From Cacajao melanocephalus (lineage: Eukaryota; Chordata; Mammalia; Primates; Pitheciidae): a stretch of 64,000 nt of DNA. The notes under the pieces were generated by a model. That model did no database searches and was not told the origin of the DNA. It worked only from the letters and a program-made list of their open reading frames with translations. The stretch spans positions 1-64,000 of the forward strand of contig CAUYLG010065606.1 in assembly GCA_963573385.1 (NCBI GenBank), read 5' to 3'. Numbering within the stretch: the stretch's first letter is position 1; each line of letters starts with the position of its first letter. Position numbers and translations under genes: made by a program. This document shows, one piece after another, positions 33,475 through 50,412 of the stretch.

Positions 33475-33870
33475 TGACATACTGGGAGAAGCACTGGACT
33501 GGGAGCCAGGAGATCCATGTTTCTGATGTAGTTTTACCTGACTACATGTATATTCGTAGCCTAGTCACTACACTCCTACTAGGATTTGCTGAACATCTAC
33601 TATGTGCAAGGCACAGAATGGTAGGAAAATCTTTACACTCAAGAGGCTTTCAAATAAATAGATGGGGTAAGATCAGTGCACAAATCACTACTACATTTAT
33701 CAGAACATGTTGGGTACCATAAAAGAGATAAAAATAATAATATGGGCTTCAGATAAAGATAAGATCAAGTTTGGCTAGGTGTTCTTTATCAAACTAGGTG
33801 ACATCCTAATGAAGATGGCACTAGAGACAGACTTTGAAAGATGAAGAGGAGACAGGGCAACGGTGTGGGG
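33475..33870 (+). repeat. MIR and L2-like fragments
   Basis: 'gaagcactggactgggagcc' is the MIR start. 'aacatctactatgtgcaagg' and 'tctttacactcaagaggct' follow, resembling an ancient conserved repeat. The second family assignment is uncertain. Confidence 0.6.
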
Positions 33871-33934
33871 ACAATGGGGAACCACCAGACACTTTTGGGC
33901 AGGAGGGTGTCATGATTCAAGGTGTTATATTGGT

Positions 33935-37108
<3,174 letters not shown>

Positions 37109-37236
37109 CTGGAGTTCGAGACCAGCCTGGCCAGCATGGTGAAACCTGTCTCTACTAAAATGACAAAAAATTAGCCGGAGATGGTGATGCGTGCCTGTAA
37201 TCCCAGTTACTCTGGAGGCTGAGGCAGGAGAATTGC
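37109..37236 (+). repeat. Alu internal fragment
   Basis: Starts at CTGGAGTTCGAGACCAGC and stops at GGAGAATTGCC. Both ends are missing and there is no tail. Confidence 0.9.
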
Positions 37237-39189
37237 CCTCTCTGTCCCAGGTACTCTTCACAAAAGTCCCAGTAGAAGGGAATTACCCTTCCGGTCTATG
37301 GAAAATCTGGCACAGGAAACAGGCTCCTCACAGCCTCCCAATCAGAGAGCAATGGTGATGGTCTCTGGGCTGCTTGTAGCTGATCCTCCCGTGGGGGCTG
37401 AAGCCCAGGCCCTTCCTAGCTTCTCTTCCCGACTCACCTACTCCAGGGAAGGCTGGGAAAAGGCATTATGTTGGTTTTGCCTATGTCTGTCCCCTGAGCA
37501 GGATAACTGCCTCTGGACCTCAATGCAAAGAATTCTCCAGGAGTGAGAGCCCTGGTTTTGTGGCTTCCTCAACCCAGCCTTCCTCACTGTCTCTGAAGCC
37601 TATCTATAAATAATGAGTGTAAAAAGCCAGCCCCTCTGTAAGAACAGAAACACTCTCACTTCCACTTGTGGACTGACAACATTTTGGTTGGCTTCTACTG
37701 AATTCAACGAACAGAGGCTAGTGTTTGGTCATGGCACTGGGCACAGTAAAAACGTAGTCTTACTCTGCTGTCACAGAAGGGGACAGGGTTTCAATGACTA
37801 GGGTCTCATCATGAATTATACAATAAGGTAGATTATTTAGATGGCAGATCAGCTATATCCCTTGGTCTGCCTCTTTGTGGCCACTTTCCTGCTCATCATG
37901 ATCTCCCTCAAACATAGAGAAGGAAGAGAGACAATCTGTCAGCTCGACATGCCACTTCCCCCACACCGGCACATCTGTCGGGGCCCAACAGACTGCAGAA
38001 TAGAGCAACTCTTTCTCCAACTTTTTCTGGATTAGGCCTCATTTCTCCATTAAATGCAACATTTGCTGATCTAAGTCTAAGAATACATTTTATAGCACAT
38101 CTGGCAGTTTGAATGATGTTATTTACAAATGTTATAAATCAAAGTTCTAGTTTTTCCTATGTTATCAAAGTTTTCAAATAAACCAATAGATGGTATAACT
38201 CTCCTAAACAAATTCAGATACTATTATCTGTTAAAATTAAACAGACAGTGAATTATCCAGCCACATTTCCCCCGAAGTCTACGTCAATTAGATTTGACCA
38301 GCTCTGCCAGGCCTCTGAAGATTTAAAGATAAAATGTCTACAACTAGTATTAAAAATGACCTAGTTTATTTAAAAAATCCATTAAAGTATTTTGAAAACA
38401 AAGTCCAGTCTGATAATTTTATGTTATGAAAAGGAATCCTTCTTTTATGTGGCTATAAAAATTATTATGCAACATCAAAAAATATAAAATCTATTTTTTT
38501 CTGAACTGCATTTGTTCCTTAAATGAAGATCATCCTCAAGGAGGCAACTGAGATTTAGGAAAAATATTTACAATAAAGCCATAACGTCATGCATATTAGC
38601 TAAGTAAGGCTAAAAGGAAATAGCAAATACAATTATAGATATTTACCTTTTTTTAAAAAAAGAAAAAGGCATAGGGATAACTCCCATTAACACTGATTTA
38701 AATAGGAACGATCAAATTTATGAGTGAGTGTAAAAGCAGAAGATTCACAGGCTAACTATTGAACATGATGCTAGATAACTCCCTAAGATGGATGAGCTGT
38801 CACAGTGACTTGGTTTAACTAAGAAAGCAGCTGCGGTCTCTCCAAATGATGTTAAATGCAGTGATTCACTGATTAAATATGAAATGTTTCCGCTCTGAAA
38901 TTCACATGTGATGTTTACGTGGAGGAGGTACTCAGAATCATGACACTGCAACGACAGGCAGAGACAGCGTGAGCCCCAGAGTGCTGCTCCGTGCAGAGGA
39001 GATTGCCCACTGTGGGTCTGCACATCACCTCCACAGCACCAAGTGGGTAGCCCGGACCACACGTCTTACTGCTGGGGGTTATACACAGGGCAGCAATAAA
39101 TCACCACTGCAATATTTATAACTTCTTGCCTTGAACCAGAACCAATTAAAAACACACTTGGAAAACATGTTCGCTAACATCCTCTTTAG
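37237..39189. other. Unique sequence downstream of EFL1
   Basis: Repeat-poor and AT-rich past 38000. No gene recognised. It separates the EFL1 cleavage region from the Alu-rich flank. Confidence 0.4.
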
Positions 39190-39323
39190 AATATTTATAT
39201 GGATCAACTTTATTGCAAGTGAATAAACAGAGATAATGTGGCAAAAAGAAATTTTCCCAATACTAAACCCCTGATGATACTTTTTAATTCACTAAAAGGA
39301 AAGGAATGTACCAGTAGTAGTAG
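39190..39323 (-). other. EFL1: EFL1 3' untranslated region (predicted)
   Basis: This is the stretch between the stop codon and a position about 20 nt past the first canonical AATAAA on the minus strand. No repeat is recognised in it. A weaker ATTAAA lies near 39283-39288 and could serve an earlier cleavage site. The exact cleavage position is inferred, and a longer isoform cannot be excluded from sequence alone. Confidence 0.55.
39209..39214 (-). promoter_or_regulatory. EFL1: Polyadenylation signal AATAAA of EFL1
   Basis: The plus strand reads TTTATT, giving AATAAA in the direction of EFL1, about 110 nt after the stop codon. It is the first canonical hexamer downstream of the last exon. Confidence 0.6.
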
Positions 39324-39554
<231 letters not shown>

Positions 39555-39668
39555 TCATTTCAAACCTTATTCACTGAGTTCCCCAATTCATATACCCTTA
39601 GTGAATGAAAAAAGGTTAGGCAATGAACAGCTAAGCTCGCTAGGAATGGTAATAAGTATTAAGAATCA

Positions 39669-39964
<296 letters not shown>

Positions 39965-40228
39965 TCACTGGAGGTGTGAACAAATGGAAAAAGATTTGAC
40001 AAAACTTGTAAGATATGTTATCATTCTTTGCTCACAGTGCCAGTTCGTAACACTAAGGAAGAAAGAAAACTATTAATTTTTAATAATATGATTTTAAAAA
40101 GCTTTCCTTTTTGCTGGGATATATCTGAATGTTAATGTCTTTTCCATCAATATTTTGCCTTTGTCCTCAACCTCAACAAAGATCAACACATGTAACTACA
40201 CTTTATTATTAGTACATATATATTTTTT

Positions 40229-40395
40229 AAGAGACAGAGTTCCACTCTGTTGCCCGGGCTGGATGGAGTGCAGTGGTGCAATCACAGCTCACTGTAGCCT
40301 CAATCTCCTGGCTCAAGTGATCTTCCTCCCTTAGCCTCCTAAGCAGCTGGGATTACAGGTGCATGCCACCATGCCCAGCTAATTTTTAAAATTTT
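40229..40395 (-). repeat. Alu left arm or fossil monomer
   Basis: AGAGACAGAGTTCCACTCTG through 'cagctaatttttaaaa'. A single arm, diverged, with an extra 'ggat' insertion. Confidence 0.85.
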
Positions 40396-40399
40396 TTCT

Positions 40400-40530
40400 G
40401 GAGGTGGTGGATGTATGACATTGTGAATGGAAAAAATGCAGCAAAATGTTTACTTTAAAATGTTCAATTTTATGTTGTATGAACTTCATCCTCAGTACAT
40501 TATTTTTAAAAGGACAGACTTAACGAAATT
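40400..40530 (+). repeat. L1M 3' UTR fragment
   Basis: 'tggaggtggtggatgtatg' and 'aaaatgttcaattttatgtt' match the old L1 3' UTR in sense orientation. Confidence 0.7.
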
Positions 40531-41739
40531 TCCCAGAATACAGAATATAGCACAGAGAGATGGAGATTTAAAAAAAAGGTATGAAAGCAAAGTCAAGAGT
40601 CATCAAGTATGTACAGGGTATACCTAACAGTAGTTCCAAAACCAGAAGACAGAGACTAGGACGAGAGTCTTCAGATGGAAACACCTCACTGAATTTGGAG
40701 CAAGATAATAAAATAATCCACCCCTTGTGACAGTGTTGAAATGCTGGAAATCTGTGGGCACCTGCATCTCCTGAGGCTCAATTCTAACCCACTAGACATT
40801 ACAGAATAGGAAGTGTGAGCCACAGCTGTGCTCCTTGCTCTTGAGCAAAGCCTGGAAATAAAGCAGCTGCCTGTGTCCCGGTGCTGAGGCAGATACAGAG
40901 AAAATCAGAGAGAAAAGCCAGATCATCTAGAGAAGAACATGAATCAGATCAACGACAAGCTCCGCATCAGCAACAGATGCTGGGACACAACGAAGTCCTC
41001 AGAGTGCTAAAGAGCCTCGGTGTGAGCCTACATGTCTTTATCTAGTTAAATAAACCATTATCCAAAAAAAGCCTCTGTTGGACAGACTTTAAAACATATG
41101 ACTTCTCATGGACACTCAACAAAAGAACTAAGAAATATCCTTCTAGGAAAGAGTCCCTGAAGGAAAGAGCAGGCAGTAAGAAGTGAGCAGCCAGGGAGGC
41201 ACAGAGGCATTATCAGCCCTAGAGTAACAATTCTGGCAGGTGACAGCAAGTCCGCCGGAAGAGTGTCTGGAAGTGGGACCCCAGTTACAGGCTGGCGGAC
41301 AAGGGGCAGAAAAGGAGACAAGGTCCAGCAATTGGGTGGGGGATGGGTAGGCAGAGTTGCAGACAAGGGCAAATGGATGGAATTTAGATGAGAAACCGCA
41401 GTGAGGAGTGGGGAGGAAGCTCAGTCCTGTGGACTTGGCCATCTGAGGGGGTTCTTCTGGGTCACTGGGTGTGTGCTATGATTTTGTGGGCACATCAGTC
41501 CCAGAGACTCAATTCTGATTCACCAGCCACTGGGCCTAGGATAGCAAGGCTCATTCCAGACCATTCACCAGCAGACAATGTCACCATGATACCAGCCAGG
41601 CTGAGTCAGTGTGGGCTCAGGGCCTGGGCCTGGGCAGGAGGAAGGGAGGGAAGGTGGCTGTCACTCAAAACAGCCTGACAGGTCAAAAGCCACCACCCAG
41701 GATAAGGATAGGTGCAGCTATGAAGGGGGAGCATGAGGG
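40531..41739. other. Intronic sequence, mostly unassigned
   Basis: Purine-rich and possibly derived from old L1 sequence, but I cannot assign it. No exon. Confidence 0.35.
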
Positions 41740-42330
41740 AGCCTTGTGGTGATGGAATAATTCTGTATCTTGATTACATAAAGCCACATATGTGATAAAT
41801 TTTTTTTAGCACTAGTGACATACAAACTCCCATGAATATACAGAGCAGAAGAAAGGGAGCCTGCATCTTTGATGGTGTCCCTGAGCCATGGTAATTGCTC
41901 AGGGACACCACCAGCCCTAATTGCTTAAATAATTACTATTCTGGCTTTATGCTTCTTACAGCTGAGAACACTCATAATCCATTAACTGATACAGGGTTGT
42001 GAAGACTGAGGAAGATATTACATAAAAGTCAGACAGTAAAGCACCTGGCACATCCTAGATTTGTCTGGCTCCAAAGCTTGCCTTTGCCATGTTTGCAGAC
42101 TGCCATGAAGACTGAGTTTATCCAAACATAAATTGCACACTGGTACTAGCTAAGTCAAGTGCATATAACTGGTGAAATCTGAACAAGCTCGATTGGTGTT
42201 ATCAATGTCAATGCCCTGGTATGGTATTGTACTATAGATACAAGAGATGTTAACACTGGGGGAGGGTGAAGGTCTCATAGGACCTCCCTGTACATATTTT
42301 TTGGTAACTTCCTAAGGAAAAAACATTTCT
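41740..42330 (+). repeat. L1M 3'-end fragments
   Basis: 'gtggtgatggaataattctg' and, at the end, 'ggtattgtactatagatac' and 'gacctccctgtacatatttt' are L1M 3' UTR words. The perfect hairpin at 41873-41910 lies inside this stretch. Confidence 0.65.
41873..41910. other. Perfect 14-bp inverted repeat with 10-nt loop
   Basis: TGGTGTCCCTGAGC at 41873-41886 pairs fully with GCTCAGGGACACCA at 41897-41910. Confidence 0.9.
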
Positions 42331-42649
42331 AGTTTTTTAAACAAATTTTTTAAAGACACTCGACCATAAATTATAATTCTCTTTTGTCTGAAGGTAAAAT
42401 TCTCAACACTTGTGAGAAACACAAACTGCTTCCAGAACTGGTTACTCTGCTTTGCTGGTGGGAGGACAAGGTGAGAGGGGTGGTGTCTGTTCCTCATACA
42501 CAAGGAAACAGGCAGAGAGAATGCAATGAGTGAGAAGAACCAAGTGAATCTGTGTGGAATGAAACCCAGAGAGTGAGGAGTAGGGGGTTGGCACATCACC
42601 GAATCTAGGAACGGGCACTGAGGCCAGAGTGAACATGGCGCGAGGGTTA

Positions 42650-42790
42650 ACTGCACTGGCTATAGAGCCAGGCAGTCTCCCTTCAATGCCAGCTCCCTAC
42701 CTGCTTAGCTGTGTGATCTTGGGCAACTTATTTCAAACGATCGTATACCTGGGTTCTCCCATTTGTAAGGATGGAATGTTAAAAGTCTCA
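42650..42790 (+). repeat. MIR fragment
   Basis: 'gctgtgtgatcttgggcaac' and 'ttctcccatttgtaaggatg'. Confidence 0.85.
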
Positions 42791-42796
42791 GTATAG

Positions 42797-43090
42797 GGCT
42801 GGGCGTGGTTGTTCACGCCTGTTCATCCCAGCTCTTTGGGAGGCCGAGGTAGGCGGATCACGAGATCAAGAGATCGAGACTATCCTGGCTAACATGGTAA
42901 AACCCCGTGTACAAAAAATACAAAAATTAGCCAGGTGTGGAGGCGTAAGCCTGTAGTTCCAGCTACTCAGAAGGCTAAGGCAGGAGAATCACTTCAACCC
43001 GGGAGATGGAGGTTGCAGTGAGGCAAGATCACGCCACCGCACTCTAGCCTGGCAACAGAGCAGACTCCGTCTCAAAAAAAAAAAAAAAAA
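42797..43090 (+). repeat. Alu, antisense to EFL1
   Basis: GGCTGGGCGTGGTTGTTCAC start. Full length, tail A16+. AAAGTCTCAGTATA and AAAGTCCCAATATC flank it (diverged target duplication). Confidence 0.95.
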
Positions 43091-44403
43091 GTCCCAATAT
43101 CATGAAGACAACTTCACTCCTCCTGCATCTGTGTGGACAGCCTGAAGCCACTTGCCTCAACATGCAACACCCGAGTGCTGGAGGCTGGTTTTGAATTTCC
43201 TTAGTGGAGCAAAGACAAGCCTACCCTTTTATGGTTGTCCAGCTTGTGCTCTACAGAAAGGCCCCTCCAGGCCACAGAGAGGGGCTTGTTATCAGACTGA
43301 AGAAAAAGGTGTTTTTTCTCACTGCCTCACCCAGAATGCATCGGCCTAGAGTGAGCATGTACTTTTCCAACTGAACAGCCTGAAGGGGATGCCATTTTCT
43401 GATTCATGAGACTGTACCCAAGTGCAAACTGTTGTCCTAGGCATTAAGGGAAAAGAAAGCCTAGAAGGGAAAAGAAAGCCTAGAAGGAAAAAGCTCTGGG
43501 TGCTCCATTTCAGTTTTTTGCCCAGTTTTCACTGTGATTACAGCTGGCAGGTGGAAAATACCATGTCCAAAATAAACTTGTTTGGTGCCATTGTAATCAC
43601 TTCACCCGGTATGAACTTTAGCCCACCCTTCAGGGTAAAATAAGCGGCGAATCTTGAGGTTATGCTGACATACATGTACAACGGCACTGGTTGGTAATAT
43701 TTTTTCTTTCTGTGTCTGTTATTAGCTCCTTTTCTTTCTTTTTCATAGAAGGGTAAAACATAGGAAGAGAAATTATGAGATTGCTGACTTCAAAGGTTTC
43801 CTCATGGAAAAATGCCTGTAATTTTATTTTCTCTATTTTTTGAAGCACTTTCTCTCAAAAGCTCTTGATTGTAAATTATATGGTGTGGTAGAATACAAAT
43901 GAAAAGAAGTGCCTTGGAGTGAGAAGCCATATCTCAACAACTGTGTTATTTCTAAACCTAACTATGGGAGAAAAACCAAGACAGCCAAAAAATATCAGAT
44001 CAATGACATTTAATTATAATGTAGTTTTTAAGACTCCAAAGATTTGAAGCTTTTGGGAATAGGACCACGACAGGTGGCAAGGACGTGGCAGAGGGATGGT
44101 ACAAAACTGGGGCAAAACTTCCCTTGAGAACATTTTCTCTCAAGTTATTTAAGAGACTTATTTTTAATAACAAGATATAGCTAAGCCAGAAAGGAATATT
44201 TTTTAAAAAATTACTAAATGTGTAAGATCAATTTTAAGGTTTCTAAATTTCTGAAGGATAAAGGAGATGGAAAACCATCAAGGCCTTCATGTACAAAAAC
44301 TGGCTATTTGGTAAAATCTTGCTGTTTTTGTACTAGTTGTCCCTAAATATCCCTAATAGATATTTCAGGTAGGCATATGGCCACCTAGATTCAGAAGGTT
44401 GAG
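43091..44403. other. Unique intronic sequence
   Basis: Contains a 19-bp tandem pair at about 43450-43490 (GGGAAAAGAAAGCCTAGAA). No exon or gene seen. Confidence 0.5.
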
Positions 44404-44588
44404 GCATACTTTTTCTATAAAGAGCCAGATAGTAAGTATCTTAGACTTTGCAGACCATATATGATTTCTGTCACAGCTACTTTACTCTGCTTAAAAGCAG
44501 CCATGGAAAATACATAAATGATTGGGTACAGGTGTATTCTAAAAAAATTTATTTACCAAAACAGACCACAGGCCACAGACCTAAAGAC
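44404..44588 (+). mobile_element. hAT-type MITE fragment
   Basis: 'ttctataaagagccagatag', 'ttagactttgcagaccatat' and 'aaaatttatttaccaaaaca' are the characteristic order of a common primate hAT MITE. Confidence 0.75.
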
Positions 44589-44995
44589 TATACATTTCCC
44601 AGCCTCCTTCTTAGGTGGGGCCTTGTTAGATGTGCTCAGATGACTGGTTTTGGGCATTGGGATGAGGGTCAAGTGATGTGTGCAAGATCCAGTTTGTGTC
44701 CTTAAAGGGAAGGAGAACATCTTACTCTTCCTCATCCCCATTCTTATTGGCTGTAATGCAGATGTGATGGGGGAGGCAGAGCAGCCACTTTGGACAATCA
44801 GTGGGAGCCAAGTGTTGAGAAAGGCAGCAAGCCAGAATAGGCCTGGGATCCTACCACAGTGAGCCACAGGTCAGCCCGAGTCTGCCTCCCTAGACACAAA
44901 AGAGAAATAATCTCTGCCTTATTTGAGCCATTATATTTTGGGATCCCTTTATTAGAGTAGTCTTACCTGCTTCCTAACTAATAAATCTGACAACT
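44589..44995 (+). mobile_element. MLT1-type MaLR LTR (3' part)
   Basis: 'gtaatgcagatgtgatgggg' and 'acaaaagagaaataatctct' near 'ttgagccattatattttggg' fit MLT1. The 5' portion before the hAT element is unclear. Confidence 0.7.
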
Positions 44996-46349
44996 AAGAA
45001 ATGATGAGATTTTAAAACAAAAAATAGAATATAAGCATTCAAATGGATCATTCTTCCAACAATGATGCCATTATAACAGCTCTGAATGCCTATTAGGATC
45101 CGCATTTCCAGACAATCCCAGTGATTACTTAACCTACATCCTCTTTGTTCAGATCAAACGTACTATAACCCAGTTTTATGCGCAAGTGTTAATCAAGGAC
45201 ATCTTCATGAGACGGACGACTTGTCATCTCTAAGATATTCAGAAGCATGACTTGTGAATTCTGAAGGCAGTTTGCAGCAATGGTAATGCCAGTGAAGAAA
45301 GCATTCTTCTTTTCAAGGTCATTGGGTTGAAGTGGGCTGAATCTCTCTGGTTCTAAATATCATTTAGCTGTATTGCTCTGTAATCACACATCAGGTAACT
45401 AAAACCTGTGGTAGAGGATGCTGTAATAATGTTTTCATTAGAACCATCAGTAATATATTTCACTACATAGTTCTTATTTTTCAGCCTTTTAAAATGCATC
45501 CCTTATGTTTCTTATTGGTTTGTGTTCTTACATAAAAGTTGAATGCCAAAAACCAAAACCAAAACTAAAAAGCTAGAATTCTGGATAAATGAGAAATTAC
45601 TACCCACAAGCTCAGAAATTACAAAATTAATGTTTTGGGGCTATTGTTTTCTACATAATGAAATGCAGCAATATCTCGTCAGATATGATAAGCTAGCAAA
45701 ACCATCAAAACATCATTAAGTTTTCAGAGAAAGGTGCAAAAGGTAAGAAATGATTCATAGTAAATTACTGTTAAAACCTGGACTTTGTACTGACCAAACT
45801 CTATGATGTAACCTAAATCACAGGTTAACCTTGGTTCTGTCAAGCATTACGAATGTGACTATTTTTTTTAAGGGAAAAGCTGACACAATGGAGTGCTCTG
45901 GGATAGTTACTTCACTTGCAATCAATTTAGATGATACGAACTTACTGAATTAAAAGCAAATTTGCCCTGTCCAAAGTCAATTTTTCTAAAGTACTACCCT
46001 TCTTTACTTCACTGATTCACTTGATTATAAATTTCGTTTTAAAAAGAAAGTTCTCCCTCAATTATTCTCACTTTCCATTCTCATCTAAATTTAAACCCTT
46101 CTTACAGTGTTCTGGAAAAAGGGACCCATCAGGCTAAAGAAAGTGAGAAAGATAACAGCTTAGCATTGAAACTAAATCATGAGTTTTGTTGAAATAATCG
46201 AGTTTAAGAATAAAACCATGGATAATCTGTGTGAAGCCCCGTGCAATGCCACACTGCTGAAAGCAAGCCAAAATGAATGTGGTATAGACTCAGAAAATGA
46301 TCCAGGAGGAAACGATCTTCGCATCAGCAAGGGCTGGTCAGCCACAATG

Positions 46350-46492
46350 GCAGGCACTAGGTTAGATATTTGACCAGGGGGTAAAGAAAACTCAGGGAGG
46401 GTCCATGATTTGCCCAAATAAGTAGAAGAATTAATATTTGAAACCAGGACTGACTCCAAAGTCAATGCTTCTTCCATTATCTTACAAATCTC
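46350..46492 (+). repeat. MIR fragment
   Basis: 'atttgcccaaataagtagaa' and 'gaaaccaggactgactccaa', the 3' half of MIR. 0.9 kb from the penultimate EFL1 exon. Confidence 0.65.
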
Positions 46493-47239
46493 CATGGTAA
46501 AAGGGAATAACGTGAAATTATTTCAGTTCCCTGTAAACAACAATCACAAAAACTGTCCTTAAAACAATCTTTCTGCTTACATCCTTGGATTTAAAATTTT
46601 CTTTCTGACCTTAGGCTTTTTCTTGAAAAGTAAATCGTTTTTTTGCACATGCCCTGCAGTTTGCCTTTACCAGCCTTTTCTCACGCGGCACCTTTTGATT
46701 GAATGTCTTTCTTAGCTGGCTCACGTCTCCTTTGCCTTTAAGGATCTGTTTAGGATGGCTGGTCTGACCTTACCTTTGCCTCTTATTATTTTTTCTCTAA
46801 CTTAACAATGTGTTCACAATCTTTCCTTCTCTCCCCAGCAAAGTGGATCTGTTAAGTTTTCCTTTCTGATTACAGATAAGGTTTGCCTTTTCACCTACTT
46901 TTACCCACACTGAGAATGAAGGGTTCTGAGTAGCCATTTCATTCCATTCTCATTCCACAACACTTGAAAGCCATGGAAACCTTGAATCTTCATAATGAGG
47001 ATGGAAGAATATACAATACATCATAATTTAAAGCTACCCCTTTGCAAGAAGTGTAACTGTTCCCTTCTAAATGCTGGAGATCATTTTTTCCCCTAGAAGA
47101 AAATTTCACATTCAAAAGGTCCATGATTTCTTTTAAAAACCTAAAATACATATTTGGATGAAAAAAGCATTAAATTTTAGTATCTTAAATTTTATATTGA
47201 ATAAAAAGAACAAATGAGAGAGTGTGTGTTTGTTTATTA

Positions 47240-47635
<396 letters not shown>

Positions 47636-48255
47636 TTAAATTCATGGATCGTCACATGGCTTGAGCCATACAAAGACATGATTACCCATATACCCTGTAA
47701 CAATCCAGTAATGATTAAATTTGTTCTCAATAACTTTGGTTTACAAAAGCACGGAACACTTTTAAAGTGTTTATTTAAAAAGCATGGGATTTATAGAAAA
47801 ATTAGAAACAAAAAATAACAAAGTTAAATCACCCCAAACTGCACTGCTCATAGACAAACCCCATAATACAGCATGAGACGGAGGAGATCAGTAAAAGGAC
47901 CTTTCAGTGCAATTTCACCTATGAGCCATCTTTGGGTCTGAAATCCAGTAAGATGAGTATGACTGGGCTTTGTAAACATTAAGGTATTTTAATAATTATG
48001 AGATCTTATTGACATGGCAACGATAATGACGATGACATAGGCTATTTGGGCATAGTAAGCAAGCAACTGGCATTTTTATACCAAAAATTAAAACCACACA
48101 CATAGATATTTGCTCATAGTTTTCTTAAACTGATAATATTTAAGTGGTATGAGTATTTAGTGTTTTATTCCCCTGAAAACTGACAGGTTTGGAATCTTTA
48201 CTGTCTGGTAACAATTTCTAGTGCCACAGCACAAGAATTCTACTAGCAAATTCTC

Positions 48256-48492
48256 TTGGATGACTCTTTTAATTCATCTTTAGGCACGGTTCTCCTCGCA
48301 CTCAGGAGGGAAATATCTTCCCCTCTCACTGGTGTTCTGTATGAGTGCCTTTGGGTATGTGATGCATCTTTTCAACTAGTAGGGATAATTGACCCTGCGA
48401 AGAATAGAGACACACTGAAAATCACAGACAATCACGAAGAACTTGCTGTAACCAGCAGATACTTTAAAGCCTCTTCTTCACCTGCTGCATAA
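48256..48492 (+). other. Unassigned 78-codon ORF, antisense in EFL1 intron
   Basis: A repeat-free open frame beginning MDDSFNSSLGTVLLALRR and ending KASSSPAA. I recognise no domain. It could be chance. Recorded because it is among the few repeat-free ORFs in the intron. Confidence 0.15.
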
Positions 48493-49569
48493 AAAATAAT
48501 TTTAGTTACGTAAGTGATCTATGCATATATTATCCTTAAACATTTACAACACTGCTCCTAAGCAGAGCTAAAGTATTCTTTGACCATCACTGAGTCCTGG
48601 ACCCTTCTCTCCTAACTGCCAAGGTGATGAGGCTGGAGTGTCTGCTACCCATTCACATTTATTTATTTTTTAAACCAGAAACGGAGGACATAAAGCCAAA
48701 ACGACTCCCAAACTTTTCTCTCTGATTCAGATTTCCCCCTAGTGGCAGTTATTAGGAAGGATAATAGGAAACAAACGGCAGAAAACCTATTGTGTCACAA
48801 GGCCTCAAGGAAAAAACTAAACTAAAATCTCTGATGAGCCTCTACCACGTTTAGGTTTAGCTTAAAAACAAAGAAATTAAACATTTCATTTGTATGAAAG
48901 GCACCCCCTTTCTTCTTGTCTATTTCCCCAGCTAGCTACTACATCCTCTCCTTCCTTACTTCCCCACATCTCTTAAACAGGCAGCTTCTCATTTCTACAC
49001 TATGTGCTCTTTCTTTAACATCTAGGCTCTCCTGGTTGCTTCAGGAAACTGCTTCCTTGAAATTCCATAGTAATTTTTATATTCCTAACCTAAATGCTTT
49101 TTTTCTCAATTTTAATTCTCTGTGATTTCTCTGTGGTATTTGAAGCTACTGATGAATACCTTCTCTGCCAACTGTCTCCAATCTTAGTATTATCCTCCTT
49201 AAACTCCTGGCCTTCTGGCTATTTTTCTCTTTATTTCAGTATCTCTTCAACTTCTTCTTATGAGTATTCTTTGAGGCTTCATACTCTTTGAACAAACTCT
49301 CCACTCAGCGAACCAACTAATTTATCATTTGTGTGGTTTAGCCAGGTCTCTCCTTGGACTGCCAATACCACTTTAAAATGGATGCCAGAGTATCTCTACT
49401 GTGGAAGCCAACTTCCTTTTAAATTTAACATGTCTAAGAATATACTACCTACTTCAAAAGGCAACTCCATTCTCCTCATTCCAATGATTTCCCCCTATCA
49501 TGCATACATAGAAACCTTATAGTTACAGAACCACACAGCAGTGGGATAGAAGGAAATTTGAGGGTCAAT

Positions 49570-49990
49570 GATTTCTACCAAAGTAGCTGTTTAAGCTCTG
49601 CCTGTATCCTCTACAACTCATTTCCTCCCAGGGCAGCCCATTTCATCTTTAGATAACCTTAACGGCTAGACCATCTTGAGCCCCAAATGTGTTCCCTTGA
49701 AGTTTCTGACCATCAGTCCTAGTTTTTATCACATGGGACAAGTTTAATCCATCTCCCTCAAATTACCCTATAGGCTATCTGAAGACAGCTATCTTGTCTT
49801 CACTTTTTCCAGGCCAATCTTGCTATGATAGACCTGTATTTCTTGTTTTATCCTGCCCACGTTCCTACTTGAACTACTATGATTTATTTATATCCGTCTT
49901 GGTATTTGGTACCTGGAAATAAAAACAATACTTCAGGTACAGTCTGAAAAGCTCCCAAAACAGCAGAACAACTATTATTTTCATTAGTGA
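49570..49990 (-). repeat. L3/CR1 LINE fragment
   Basis: 'tctgaagacagctatcttgtc', 'cactttttccaggccaatc', then 'acaatacttcaggtacagtc' follow the antisense L3/CR1 3' pattern. Confidence 0.75.
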
Positions 49991-50104
49991 TCCCTTTTAG
50001 GTATATATTGTCGGAGATACATAGAAAAAAATCTTACCATAATATCTAATTATGTGTGAACTAGCCATCTTTACTCCCCTATCTCAGTCAAAGAAACGTT
50101 TTAA

Positions 50105-50412
50105 GGGGTGGGAGTGGTGGCTCACGCCTGTAATCCCAGCACTCTGGGAGACCAAGGTGGGTGGATAACCTGAGGTCAGGAGTTCGAGACCAGCCTGGCC
50201 AACATGGTGAAACCCCATCTTCACTAAAAGTACAAAAATTAGTTGGGCATGGTGGCGTGCGCCTGTAATCCCAGCTACTCTAGAGGCCAGGTAGGAGAAT
50301 CACTTGGAGGAGAACCTGGGAGGTGGAGTTGCAGTGAGCTGAGATTGTGCCACTGCACTCCAGCCTGGGCAAGAGAGCGAGACTCTGTCTCAAAGAAAAA
50401 AGAAAAAAAAGA
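50105..50412 (+). repeat. Alu, antisense to EFL1
   Basis: Starts at GGGGTGGGAGTGGTGGCTC. It has a small insertion ('cttggaggagaacctggg') in the right arm. Tail is a mixed A/G run. Confidence 0.95.

Noticed and set aside
46560..46890. Lys/Arg-rich degenerate minus-strand reading, possibly a processed pseudogene
   Set aside because: Several stops and frameshifts are needed. I tried to match it to common ribosomal-protein pseudogenes and could not. No poly-A or target duplication seen.
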